The notes beneath the pieces are model-generated. The model was not told the origin of the DNA. It was given only the letters and a program-made list of their open reading frames with translations, and made no database searches. A stretch of 8,762 nt of DNA from an uncultured Collinsella sp. GTDB taxonomy: Bacteria; Actinomycetota; Coriobacteriia; Coriobacteriales; Coriobacteriaceae. Made by a program: the position numbers and the translations under genes. Position 1 is the first letter of the stretch, and every line of letters starts with the position of its first letter. The stretch covers positions 1 to 8,762 of the forward strand of contig URBP01000083.1 of NCBI GenBank assembly GCA_900546105.1, written 5' to 3'. Below, piece after piece: positions 1 through 7,258 of the stretch.

Positions 1-18
1 TTTTTGCTCCCCATACGC

Positions 19-34
19 CGGGATTCGAATCCCG
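19..34. other. Perfect 16-bp palindrome resembling a tRNA T-arm
   Basis: CGGGATTCGAATCCCG is a perfect palindrome whose centre, TTCGAAT, matches the usual T-loop of a tRNA. It could be the 3' part of a tRNA, or a remnant of one such as an attachment-site copy, on either strand. Too little sequence lies to the left to look for the rest of a plus-strand tRNA. On the minus strand the sequence feeding into it shows no recognisable anticodon arm, and there is no CCA end on either side. The base before the loop is A rather than the near-universal G53. I do not call a tRNA gene here. Confidence 0.2.
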
Positions 35-59
35 AAGGCATTAAATCACACTGTCATCC

Positions 60-294
60 AAGGGCCCGTGGACAAAAAATAGCAAATATGAGTACTGTTA
101 CCAATTTAGTAACAGCGATCTCATGCCATCAGAAGGCAATTTGGACGCCAGGCGTCCTACGGCGGAAGAATTGCAGGCGTTTATCAGCTAAGTACTTGGA
201 CATATGTTGCGCAACACTGCATATTTTGCAAAAAGATAATGCTACAGGGCTTGTGACAGTACTCATATTTGACGTTTTTTGCCCACGGCCCCTT
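60..294. repeat. MITE-like element with 39-bp terminal inverted repeats
   Basis: The left arm (60-98) and right arm (256-294) are inverted copies that align without a gap. Of 39 positions 34 pair, and the inner 16 (83-98 with 256-271) are perfect. Each arm carries a run of six A or T (74-79 and 275-280). The interior contains further small dyads: CTGTTAC/GTAACAG (95-101 with 109-115), TGCC/GGCA (124-127 with 135-138), GGACGCC-A-GGCGTCC (143-157) and GTTGCGCAAC (206-215). AGTACT occurs three times (91, 191, 258). The element is much AT-richer than the neighbouring genes. No transposase is present and I see no clear target-site duplication next to the arms. A 76-codon frame (88-318) runs through it but has no ribosome binding site. 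It may be a non-autonomous transposable element or a dispersed structured repeat. Its presence elsewhere in the genome is untested. Confidence 0.6.
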
Positions 295-344
295 ATTGCG
301 TGGGCGAATCAGTTGTAAAGCGGGATCTAAAGCGTCCCTCGCAA

Positions 345-381
345 ACAAAAAGCCGGGGCCCACGCGATGCAGACCCCGGCT
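345..381 (-). terminator. Rho-independent terminator of glnN
   Basis: On the minus strand, AGCCGGGG (complement of 374-381) pairs perfectly with CCCCGGCT (complement of 351-358) around a 15-nt loop, and TTTTTGTTT follows immediately (complement of 343-351). This is a textbook intrinsic terminator. It starts about 30 bases past the glnN stop codon and in the right orientation, so it should end the glnN transcript. Confidence 0.9.
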
Positions 382-410
382 CAATACCGTGACGATATGT
401 CAGTTACGTT

Positions 411-2498
<2,088 letters not shown>

Positions 2499-2504
2499 AC
2501 GGAA

Positions 2505-2511
2505 CTCCCTT
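2505..2511 (-). promoter_or_regulatory. Ribosome binding site of glnN
   Basis: AAGGGAG on the minus strand stands six bases before the ATG at 2498. The longer in-frame start at 2561 would place this site inside the coding region, so it decides the start. Confidence 0.85.
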
Positions 2512-2583
2512 CGTATCGGCACCGCGTGAGAAGCGGTGTTGATTACTAACGAACGAGTCATAGATTAGGCTCGTCGTGTTTCC

Positions 2584-2604
2584 GCAACATTACCGTTATG
2601 TTGC
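2584..2604. promoter_or_regulatory. Operator-like 21-bp dyad upstream of glnN
   Basis: The half-sites GCAACAT (2584-2590) and ATGTTGC (2598-2604) are perfect inverses. The central seven bases are also symmetric except for one pair (2591/2597), so nine of ten pairs match around a single central base. The size and symmetry are those of a homodimeric repressor or activator site. It lies 86-106 bases upstream of the glnN start. On the minus strand the right side continues as GTAAT-6 bases-GAAAC, loosely like the GTnAC-N6-GAAAC box of actinobacterial GlnR, but the spacing of the neighbouring half-sites does not fit a full GlnR site. The regulator is therefore unknown. It could equally serve metF on the other side. 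Confidence 0.45.
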
Positions 2605-2703
2605 TGTCACGAAACCAATCAATGAGGTTACCGCATCGCGGCGGAGTTGCCGCCCTCAACAGCCAATCAACTGCATAAATTGCAGACCTCTCCCCATGGT
2701 TTA

Positions 2704-2791
2704 AGGGTAGCCAATTTGGGACGGGGCTTTATTAACTGGTATTTCGCATCAGATACCATTCAATATAGCCCCATCCTACATTGACCGCTCT
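2704..2791. repeat. 88-bp imperfect palindrome upstream of metF
   Basis: Arms 2704-2744 and 2751-2791 align as an inverted repeat with no gaps. Of 41 pairs, 30 are Watson-Crick, 4 are G-T and 7 are mismatches. The strongest blocks are GGGGCT/AGCCCC (2723-2728 with 2767-2772) and TGGTAT/ATACCA (2737-2742 with 2753-2758), and the loop is about six bases. As RNA, either strand would fold into one long rod with symmetrical internal loops. It could be a structured leader RNA, a decayed palindromic mobile element, or paired protein sites. It lies 134 bases before the metF start. Confidence 0.55.
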
Positions 2792-2799
2792 GTTATAGG
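2791..2799 (+). promoter_or_regulatory. Possible extended -10 promoter element for metF
   Basis: TGTTATAGG fits the extended -10 pattern (TG, one base, then a TATA-like hexamer). No good -35 hexamer stands at the usual distance. Transcription from here would give a leader of about 120 bases containing the ATGCC/GGCAT hairpin (2802-2819). This is a weak candidate. Confidence 0.2.
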
Positions 2800-2801
2800 A
2801 A

Positions 2802-2819
2802 ATGCCGATAGCAAGGCAT
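2802..2819 (+). other. Small hairpin in the metF leader region
   Basis: ATGCC (2802-2806) pairs with GGCAT (2815-2819) around an eight-base loop. The CTTTG that follows is too poor in T for a convincing terminator. Function unknown. Confidence 0.25.
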
Positions 2820-2924
2820 CTTTGATTGGTATCCCCAAATAGCGAGTGAAACTCCACCGTGGCACAGTGGTGCAGTAGAATCCTTACAACACATCACACT
2901 ATTACGTATCTAGAGGAGCACGAT

Positions 2925-3797
2925 ATGCGCGTCGACGAGGTTTTTAAGCAGGCAGCATCCCAGGGCACCGCGCCCGTTTCGTTTGAGATGTTCCCGCCCA
3001 AGGGCGAGCTGACCCTCGATACGGCTCGCGAAGTGGCAGGCAATCTGTGCAAGCTTTCGCCGAGCTTTGTCTCGGTCACCTGCTCGGCCGGCGGCTCGGG
3101 CAACGGTGCCACCACCGCCCCCATCGCGCATATGATTACGAGCGAATTCGATACGCCCTCGGTAGCGCACCTCACCTGCGTTGGCCGCACCCACGCCGAC
3201 ATCGCCGCCAAGATTGACGAGTATCGCTCGGCCGGTGTGGAAAACGTGCTAGCCCTGCGCGGCGACCTGCCCGCTGGCGCGACTGAGGATGACAAGCCCG
3301 CCTCGGACTACGCCTACGCCCGTGACCTCATCCCTGAGCTCGTCGACGCCGGCTTTTGCGTGGGCGCCGCAGCCTACCCTGAGGGTCACATTGCCTGTGA
3401 GGACCTCAACATCTCGGTCGAACACCTCAAGCAAAAGCAAGATGCCGGCGCGAGCTTCTTTGTGACGCAGCTCTTTTTTGACAACGAGTGCTTCTACCGT
3501 TTTCGCGAGCTTGCCGACAAGGCCGGCATCACCGTGCCCATTACCGCGGGCATCATGCCGTTTATGGGCAAGTCGCAGATCAGCCGCATGGTCTTTATGT
3601 GCGGCGCGTCGCTGCCCTCCCCCGTCATCAAGATCCTCGCCAAGTACGAGAACGACCCCGAGAGCCTGCAGGCAGCCGGTGTAGATTATGCCGCCCGTCA
3701 GCTTTGCGACCTCAAGGAGCACGGTGCCGACGGTCTGCACCTGTACACTATGAATCGTCCTGCGATCGCCGCAACCATTATGGAGCGCCTGGGGTAA
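2925..3797 (+). CDS. metF: 5,10-methylenetetrahydrofolate reductase (MetF)
   Basis: Cytosolic FAD enzyme that reduces 5,10-methylenetetrahydrofolate to 5-methyltetrahydrofolate, the methyl donor for MetH. The protein is 290 residues, close to the single-domain bacterial MetF (296 in E. coli), and forms one TIM barrel. Family motifs are PVSFEMFPPKGE near the N-terminus (17-28, with the catalytic Glu at 21), SVTCSAGGSGNGAT (50-63), ENVLALRGDLP (106-116), the FAD-binding region ASDYAYARDL (126-135), FFVTQLFFDN (178-187), ITAGIMP (206-212) and a C-terminal GLHLYTMNRP (270-279). The start at 2925 is set by AGAGGAG (2912-2918) six bases upstream; an in-frame ATG at 2859 has no such signal. Its stop overlaps the start of the next gene by one base (TAATG), which indicates translational coupling. 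No metV or other electron-transfer partner is adjacent, so the usual NAD(P)H-dependent reaction is the simplest reading. Confidence 0.95.
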   Translation: MRVDEVFKQAASQGTAPVSFEMFPPKGELTLDTAREVAGNLCKLSPSFVSVTCSAGGSGNGATTAPIAHMITSEFDTPSVAHLTCVGRTHADIAAKIDEYRSAGVENVLALRGDLPAGATEDDKPASDYAYARDLIPELVDAGFCVGAAAYPEGHIACEDLNISVEHLKQKQDAGASFFVTQLFFDNECFYRFRELADKAGITVPITAGIMPFMGKSQISRMVFMCGASLPSPVIKILAKYENDPESLQAAGVDYAARQLCDLKEHGADGLHLYTMNRPAIAATIMERLG

Positions 3798-4585
3798 TGG
3801 AAAAACCGCACATCGATACAGCTTTTGGTGAAGTGCCGGCCGACCTTGCGTCGCCGGCGCTCTACCGTATCGATGCTGCCCATCGCCCCCGAGTCGACCG
3901 TGCCGAGATGCTGCGGTATCTGGGCTACGGCGGCCAGCAGATTGAGCCCGAGCTGTCGCAGCGTATTGAGCTTGTCGTTGAACGTTTGGAACTGGACATT
4001 GAGCCCCGTGGTGTGCGACGCGTGTTTGCCGTCGATGCCACGGGCGTCGACGAGCAGGGCGAGCCTTGCATCCGCCTGGTCGGCACCAACGTTGAGCTGC
4101 GCGGCCGCGATATCTATCGCCACCTCAAAGACGCCCGCTTTGCCGCACTCATGGCATGCACCCTCGGCATGGACGCCGAGCGTCGCCTGCGAACCACGGG
4201 AGCCCAGCAGCCCCTAGAGGGAGCCGTGCTCGACGCCGCGTGCTCCGCTTACGTGGAAGCCGCCGTCGAGCAGATGGACCAACAGGTCAAAGCTGCGGCC
4301 GCCGTACACGGACTCGCCGGTAACTGGCGCTTCAGCCCCGGCTACGGCGACTGCCCGCTCTCGGCCCAGCGCTCGATCGTCAATGCGCTCAACGCCACGC
4401 GGCTCATCGGGCTTACCGTCACGCCCACCAGCCTGCTTATGCCCACCAAAAGCGTGACCGCGGTGATCGGCCTGTTCGACGGCGAAGTCCACGACGCCCA
4501 GACCCGCCCCACCTGCAATATCTGCCGCATGCGCGAGAGCTGTCGCTTCCGCGCCGCCCACACCACCTGCTATTCCAGCCATTAG
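3797..4585 (+). CDS. Stand-alone methionine synthase reactivation-domain protein
   Basis: This 262-residue protein matches the vitamin-B12-dependent methionine synthase activation domain (Met_synt_B12), which in E. coli forms the C-terminus of MetH. The domain binds S-adenosylmethionine and remethylates cob(II)alamin after oxidative inactivation. The signature RFSPGYGD (178-185) corresponds to the SAM-binding RxxPGY loop, and LLMPTKSVTAVIG (213-225) is the second conserved motif. The C-terminus adds a cysteine cluster C240-x2-C243-x5-C249-x8-C258, which might bind a metal or an iron-sulfur centre. The start overlaps the metF stop (TAATG), and the stop codon lies within the metH ribosome binding site. 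Its place between metF and metH supports the role: the adjacent MetH ends after its cobalamin domain. Several anaerobes encode this domain separately. No gene symbol is settled. Confidence 0.88.
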   Translation: MEKPHIDTAFGEVPADLASPALYRIDAAHRPRVDRAEMLRYLGYGGQQIEPELSQRIELVVERLELDIEPRGVRRVFAVDATGVDEQGEPCIRLVGTNVELRGRDIYRHLKDARFAALMACTLGMDAERRLRTTGAQQPLEGAVLDAACSAYVEAAVEQMDQQVKAAAAVHGLAGNWRFSPGYGDCPLSAQRSIVNALNATRLIGLTVTPTSLLMPTKSVTAVIGLFDGEVHDAQTRPTCNICRMRESCRFRAAHTTCYSSH

Positions 4586-4588
4586 GAG
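4584..4588 (+). promoter_or_regulatory. metH ribosome binding site overlapping the preceding stop codon
   Basis: AGGAG begins inside the TAG stop (4583-4585) of the reactivation gene and lies six bases before the metH ATG at 4595. It fixes the metH start and suggests coupled translation. Confidence 0.8.
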
Positions 4589-4594
4589 CCCCCG

Positions 4595-7150
4595 ATGTTT
4601 ACTCCGCTTATCACTCATGATTCTGACGGCACTGCATTGGCGGCACCCGTTGATGCCGCACGTCGCAACGGTGCCACGTACAAGACGCGCACGATCGACG
4701 ATCTGCGCATTAAGGACGATCGCCTGCGTGCGGCCATCGAGGGCACGGGACACCTGCTGTTCGACGGCGGCATGGGCACCATGCTGCAAGCGGCCGGCAT
4801 GAAGGCTGGCGCCCTGCCCGAGCTGCTCAACTTTGAGGAGCCCCAGGTTATCACTGATATCCAGCGTCAGTACGTCGAGGCCGGCTGCGACGTGATCACC
4901 GCCAACACTTTTGGCGCCAACGCCCACAAGCTCGACGGTGCCGCCACCGTGGCAGATGTCTTTGCCGCTGCTGTCGCCTGCGCTCGCGCGGCCGGTGCCC
5001 ACTACGTCGCCGGCGACATCGGCCCCATCGGCGCCCTGCTGCGCCCCCTGGGCACCCTGAGCTTCGACGAGGCCTACGACCTCTTTGCCGAGGAAGTGCG
5101 CGCCGGCGTCGATGCGGGTGTGGACCTCTTTATTATCGAGACCATGACCGACCTGGCCGAGATCAAGGCGGCCGTCCTCGCCTGCCGCGAGAACTCCGAC
5201 CTGCCCGTCTTTGCCACCATGACCTTTGAGGAGGACGGCCGCACCTTCCTGGGCACGAGCCCCGAGGTTGCCGCCATCACGCTCGATGCCATCGGCGCCG
5301 ACGTTTTGGGCATCAACTGCAGCCAGGGACCGGCCGAGCTCCGAGGGCTCGCCGCGCGCATGCTCACCGTCACCGACAAGCCCGTTATGGTGCAGGCCAA
5401 TGCGGGACTGCCCCGCGTGGACGATGACGGCAATACCGTCTTTGACATCCAGGCACCCGAATACGCCGAGGCCGTCGCCGGCATGATCGCCGACGGCGTG
5501 AGCGTCGTGGGCGGCTGCTGCGGCACCACGCCGGCGCACATGGCGGCCTTGCGCACGCTTATCGACAACCACACGCCCAGCCCGCGGCGCCGCAAGCCCA
5601 GCATGTCGGTCACGAGCGCCCAAACGGTCGTGGACCTTCCCTGCGACGGCCACAAGATCGCCGTCATCGGCGAGCGCATCAACCCCACCGGCAAAAAGCG
5701 CCTGCAGCAGGCCCTGCGCGACGGCGACCTGGACTACGTCGTGAGCCAGGGCATCAGTCAGCAGGAACAGGGCGCCGACATCCTGGACGTTAACGTGGGC
5801 CTGCCCGAGATCGACGAGGTCAAGATCATCCAGCAGGCCACCGAGCAGCTCCAGGGTTCCACGCTCCTGCCGCTGCAGATCGACTCCACCGACCCCGCAG
5901 CCGTCGAGGCAGCCGTGCGCCGCTACGCCGGCAAGCCCATCATCAACTCGGTCAATGGCAAACAGCAGATTATGGATGAGATCTTTCCGCTGGTCGCCCA
6001 CTACGGCACCAACGTCGTCGGCCTTACGCTCGACGAAGGCGGCATCCCCGATACCGCCGAGGCCCGCTTCGCCATCGCCGAGCGCATCGTGGCCGAAGCC
6101 GCCCGTTACGGCATCGGCCCGGACCGCATCCTCATCGACTGCCTGGTCATGACCGCCTCGACCAACCAGCGCCAGGCTGAGCAGATTCTACGTGCCATGT
6201 CCCTGTGCAAGGAGCGCCTGGGGGTCAAGTGCGCACTCGGCGTATCGAACATCAGCTTTGGTCTGCCCGCCCGTCCGCTGCTGGGCTCGGTCTTTTTGGC
6301 TGCCGCCTTCGGCGCGGGCCTGGACGCCCCCATCATGAACCCGGGCTCCAAGCGCTTTATGGATACCGTCTACAGCTATCGCGTGCTGAGCGTTGAGGAC
6401 GAGGGCTCGACCGGATACATCGAGCGCTACGCCGGCTGGACCGATCCGTACAAGATCGCCGCGAACCCGGCGGCGGCCCAGGCGGTATCGACCGACGCCG
6501 CGCCCGCCGCTGGCACCGCCACCAGCGTTGACGATGACCCCATCCGCCACATGGTCGTCTCGGGCCGCAAAGGCGAGATCGCTGCCGAGACCGAGCGTCT
6601 GCTGGCAGACCACGACGCCATGGACCTCATCAACAATCACTTTATCCCCGCCCTCGACGAGGTTGGCGTCCTCTTTGACCAGGGCAAGTTCTTCCTGCCG
6701 CAGCTCATGGCCTCGGCCGAGGCCGCGCGCGTGGGCTTCGACACCATCAAGCGCCTGATGCCCGCCGGCGAGATCGCCGACAAGGGCAAGATCTGCGTGG
6801 CCACCGTCAAGGGCGACATCCACGACATTGGCAAGAACATCGTCAAGATGCTGCTCGATAACTACGGCTATACCGTCTTTGACCTGGGCCGCGACGTCGA
6901 CCCGCAAGAGGTGCTCAAGACCGTGCGGGAGCGTGACATTAAGCTCGTCGGCCTCTCGGCGCTTATGACTACCACGGTCGTCGCCATGGAAGAGACCATC
7001 AAGCTGCTCCATGCCGAGGTCCCGGGCGTCAAGATTATCGTGGGCGGCGCCGTGCTCACCCCCGAATATGCCAAGCAGATCGGCGCGGACTACTACGCCA
7101 AGGACGCCGCCGAAAGCGCTCGTATCGCCGAAGAGGTCTTTGGGCAGTAA
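4595..7150 (+). CDS. metH: Cobalamin-dependent methionine synthase (MetH), lacking the reactivation domain
   Basis: Transfers the methyl group of 5-methyltetrahydrofolate through cobalamin to homocysteine, giving methionine. The order of domains in 851 residues is as follows. The homocysteine-binding barrel (about 50-325) carries zinc ligands Cys242 (GINCSQG) and Cys308-Cys309 (GGCCGTTP). The pterin-binding barrel (about 354-610) has GERINPTGKK and DILDVNVGLPE. The cobalamin cap helices (about 645-725) precede the cobalamin-binding Rossmann domain (about 733-851), where GDIHDIGKN (740-748) supplies the base-off ligand His743. The protein stops there, whereas E. coli MetH (1227 residues) continues into the activation domain; that domain is encoded by the gene just upstream. 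About 45 residues precede the first barrel, longer than usual, but this ATG has a good ribosome binding site and no internal start is better. The linker at 622-645 is rich in Ala, Thr and Pro. Confidence 0.95.
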   Translation: MFTPLITHDSDGTALAAPVDAARRNGATYKTRTIDDLRIKDDRLRAAIEGTGHLLFDGGMGTMLQAAGMKAGALPELLNFEEPQVITDIQRQYVEAGCDVITANTFGANAHKLDGAATVADVFAAAVACARAAGAHYVAGDIGPIGALLRPLGTLSFDEAYDLFAEEVRAGVDAGVDLFIIETMTDLAEIKAAVLACRENSDLPVFATMTFEEDGRTFLGTSPEVAAITLDAIGADVLGINCSQGPAELRGLAARMLTVTDKPVMVQANAGLPRVDDDGNTVFDIQAPEYAEAVAGMIADGVSVVGGCCGTTPAHMAALRTLIDNHTPSPRRRKPSMSVTSAQTVVDLPCDGHKIAVIGERINPTGKKRLQQALRDGDLDYVVSQGISQQEQGADILDVNVGLPEIDEVKIIQQATEQLQGSTLLPLQIDSTDPAAVEAAVRRYAGKPIINSVNGKQQIMDEIFPLVAHYGTNVVGLTLDEGGIPDTAEARFAIAERIVAEAARYGIGPDRILIDCLVMTASTNQRQAEQILRAMSLCKERLGVKCALGVSNISFGLPARPLLGSVFLAAAFGAGLDAPIMNPGSKRFMDTVYSYRVLSVEDEGSTGYIERYAGWTDPYKIAANPAAAQAVSTDAAPAAGTATSVDDDPIRHMVVSGRKGEIAAETERLLADHDAMDLINNHFIPALDEVGVLFDQGKFFLPQLMASAEAARVGFDTIKRLMPAGEIADKGKICVATVKGDIHDIGKNIVKMLLDNYGYTVFDLGRDVDPQEVLKTVRERDIKLVGLSALMTTTVVAMEETIKLLHAEVPGVKIIVGGAVLTPEYAKQIGADYYAKDAAESARIAEEVFGQ

Positions 7151-7175
7151 CACAACGGAAACAACCGAGCACCAA

Positions 7176-7213
7176 AACGTGCCGCATGCGCCACTTGGCA
7201 CGTGTGGCACGTT
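7176..7213. repeat. Strong hairpin between metH and the DUF711 gene
   Basis: AACGTGCC (7176-7183) and GGCACGTT (7206-7213) are perfect inverses. Pairing continues inward (GCATG with CGTGT including two G-T pairs, one A-C mismatch, then GCC with GGC) to a four-base ACTT loop. A 17-position stem of this strength just after metH could slow or end transcription, but on the plus strand it is followed by AGAATAGAC, not a T-run, so it is not a classical intrinsic terminator. On the minus strand it is followed by only a few T. It may be an operator overlapping the next promoter, or a REP-like dispersed palindrome. Confidence 0.5.
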
Positions 7214-7218
7214 AGAAT
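7213..7218 (+). promoter_or_regulatory. Possible -10 element for the DUF711 gene
   Basis: TAGAAT matches the TAnAAT form of a -10 box and would give a leader of about 35 bases. No convincing -35 hexamer is present 16-18 bases upstream, where the hairpin stem lies. TATGCT at about 7229 is an alternative. Confidence 0.2.
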
Positions 7219-7258
7219 AGACAAGACTATGCTCGTTTTGGCAGATAGGAGCGCAAGG

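Larger units (their letters stand above)
1..410. other. Non-coding region downstream of glnN
   Basis: No convincing gene lies here. The open frames that cross it lack Shine-Dalgarno sequences and run through inverted repeats and the glnN terminator. It holds the T-arm-like palindrome at the left edge, the inverted-repeat element (60-294) and the minus-strand terminator (345-381). The 8-mer GCGTGGGC (298-305) is also the inverse of 358-365, inside the terminator loop, so an alternative pairing with the terminator stem is possible but weak. Confidence 0.7.
2499..2924. other. Divergent intergenic region between glnN and metF
   Basis: About 426 bases separate two genes transcribed away from each other, so at least two promoters are expected. 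There is no plausible coding frame. From left to right I see a 21-bp dyad (2584-2604), a small hairpin GGCGG/CCGCC (2640-2654), another CTGCA/TGCAG (2671-2685), the octamer CCAATCAA twice (2615-2622 and 2663-2670), an 88-bp imperfect palindrome (2704-2791), and a hairpin ATGCC/GGCAT (2802-2819). No clear sigma-70 promoter with both boxes at normal spacing stands out on either strand. I did not recognise a SAM, cobalamin or T-box riboswitch, although this is where one for metF would sit. Confidence 0.6.

Noticed and set aside
88..318. 76-codon open frame inside the inverted-repeat element
   Set aside because: It begins in the left arm, ends beyond the right arm, has no ribosome binding site and resembles no family I know. 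It is more likely a by-product of the repeat.
2499..2561. 21-residue N-terminal extension of GlnN
   Set aside because: The internal ATG at 2498 has an AAGGGAG six bases upstream and starts at the conserved part of the family.
2830..2920. Possible cobalamin or SAM riboswitch before metF
   Set aside because: A GTGGCACAGTGGTG stretch loosely recalls a cobalamin riboswitch core on the reverse strand, but no B12 box or the other conserved core segments were found, and no SAM riboswitch core was seen.
3488..3796. In-frame upstream extension of the reactivation protein into metF
   Set aside because: It would overlap over 300 bases of metF with no homology. The TAATG start at 3797 gives the normal family N-terminus.
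4214..6001. 595-residue minus-strand open frame opposite the reactivator and metH
   Set aside because: Its composition is Gly/Ala/Asp/His-rich and it mirrors the codon pattern of metH. No start signal or domain is present.
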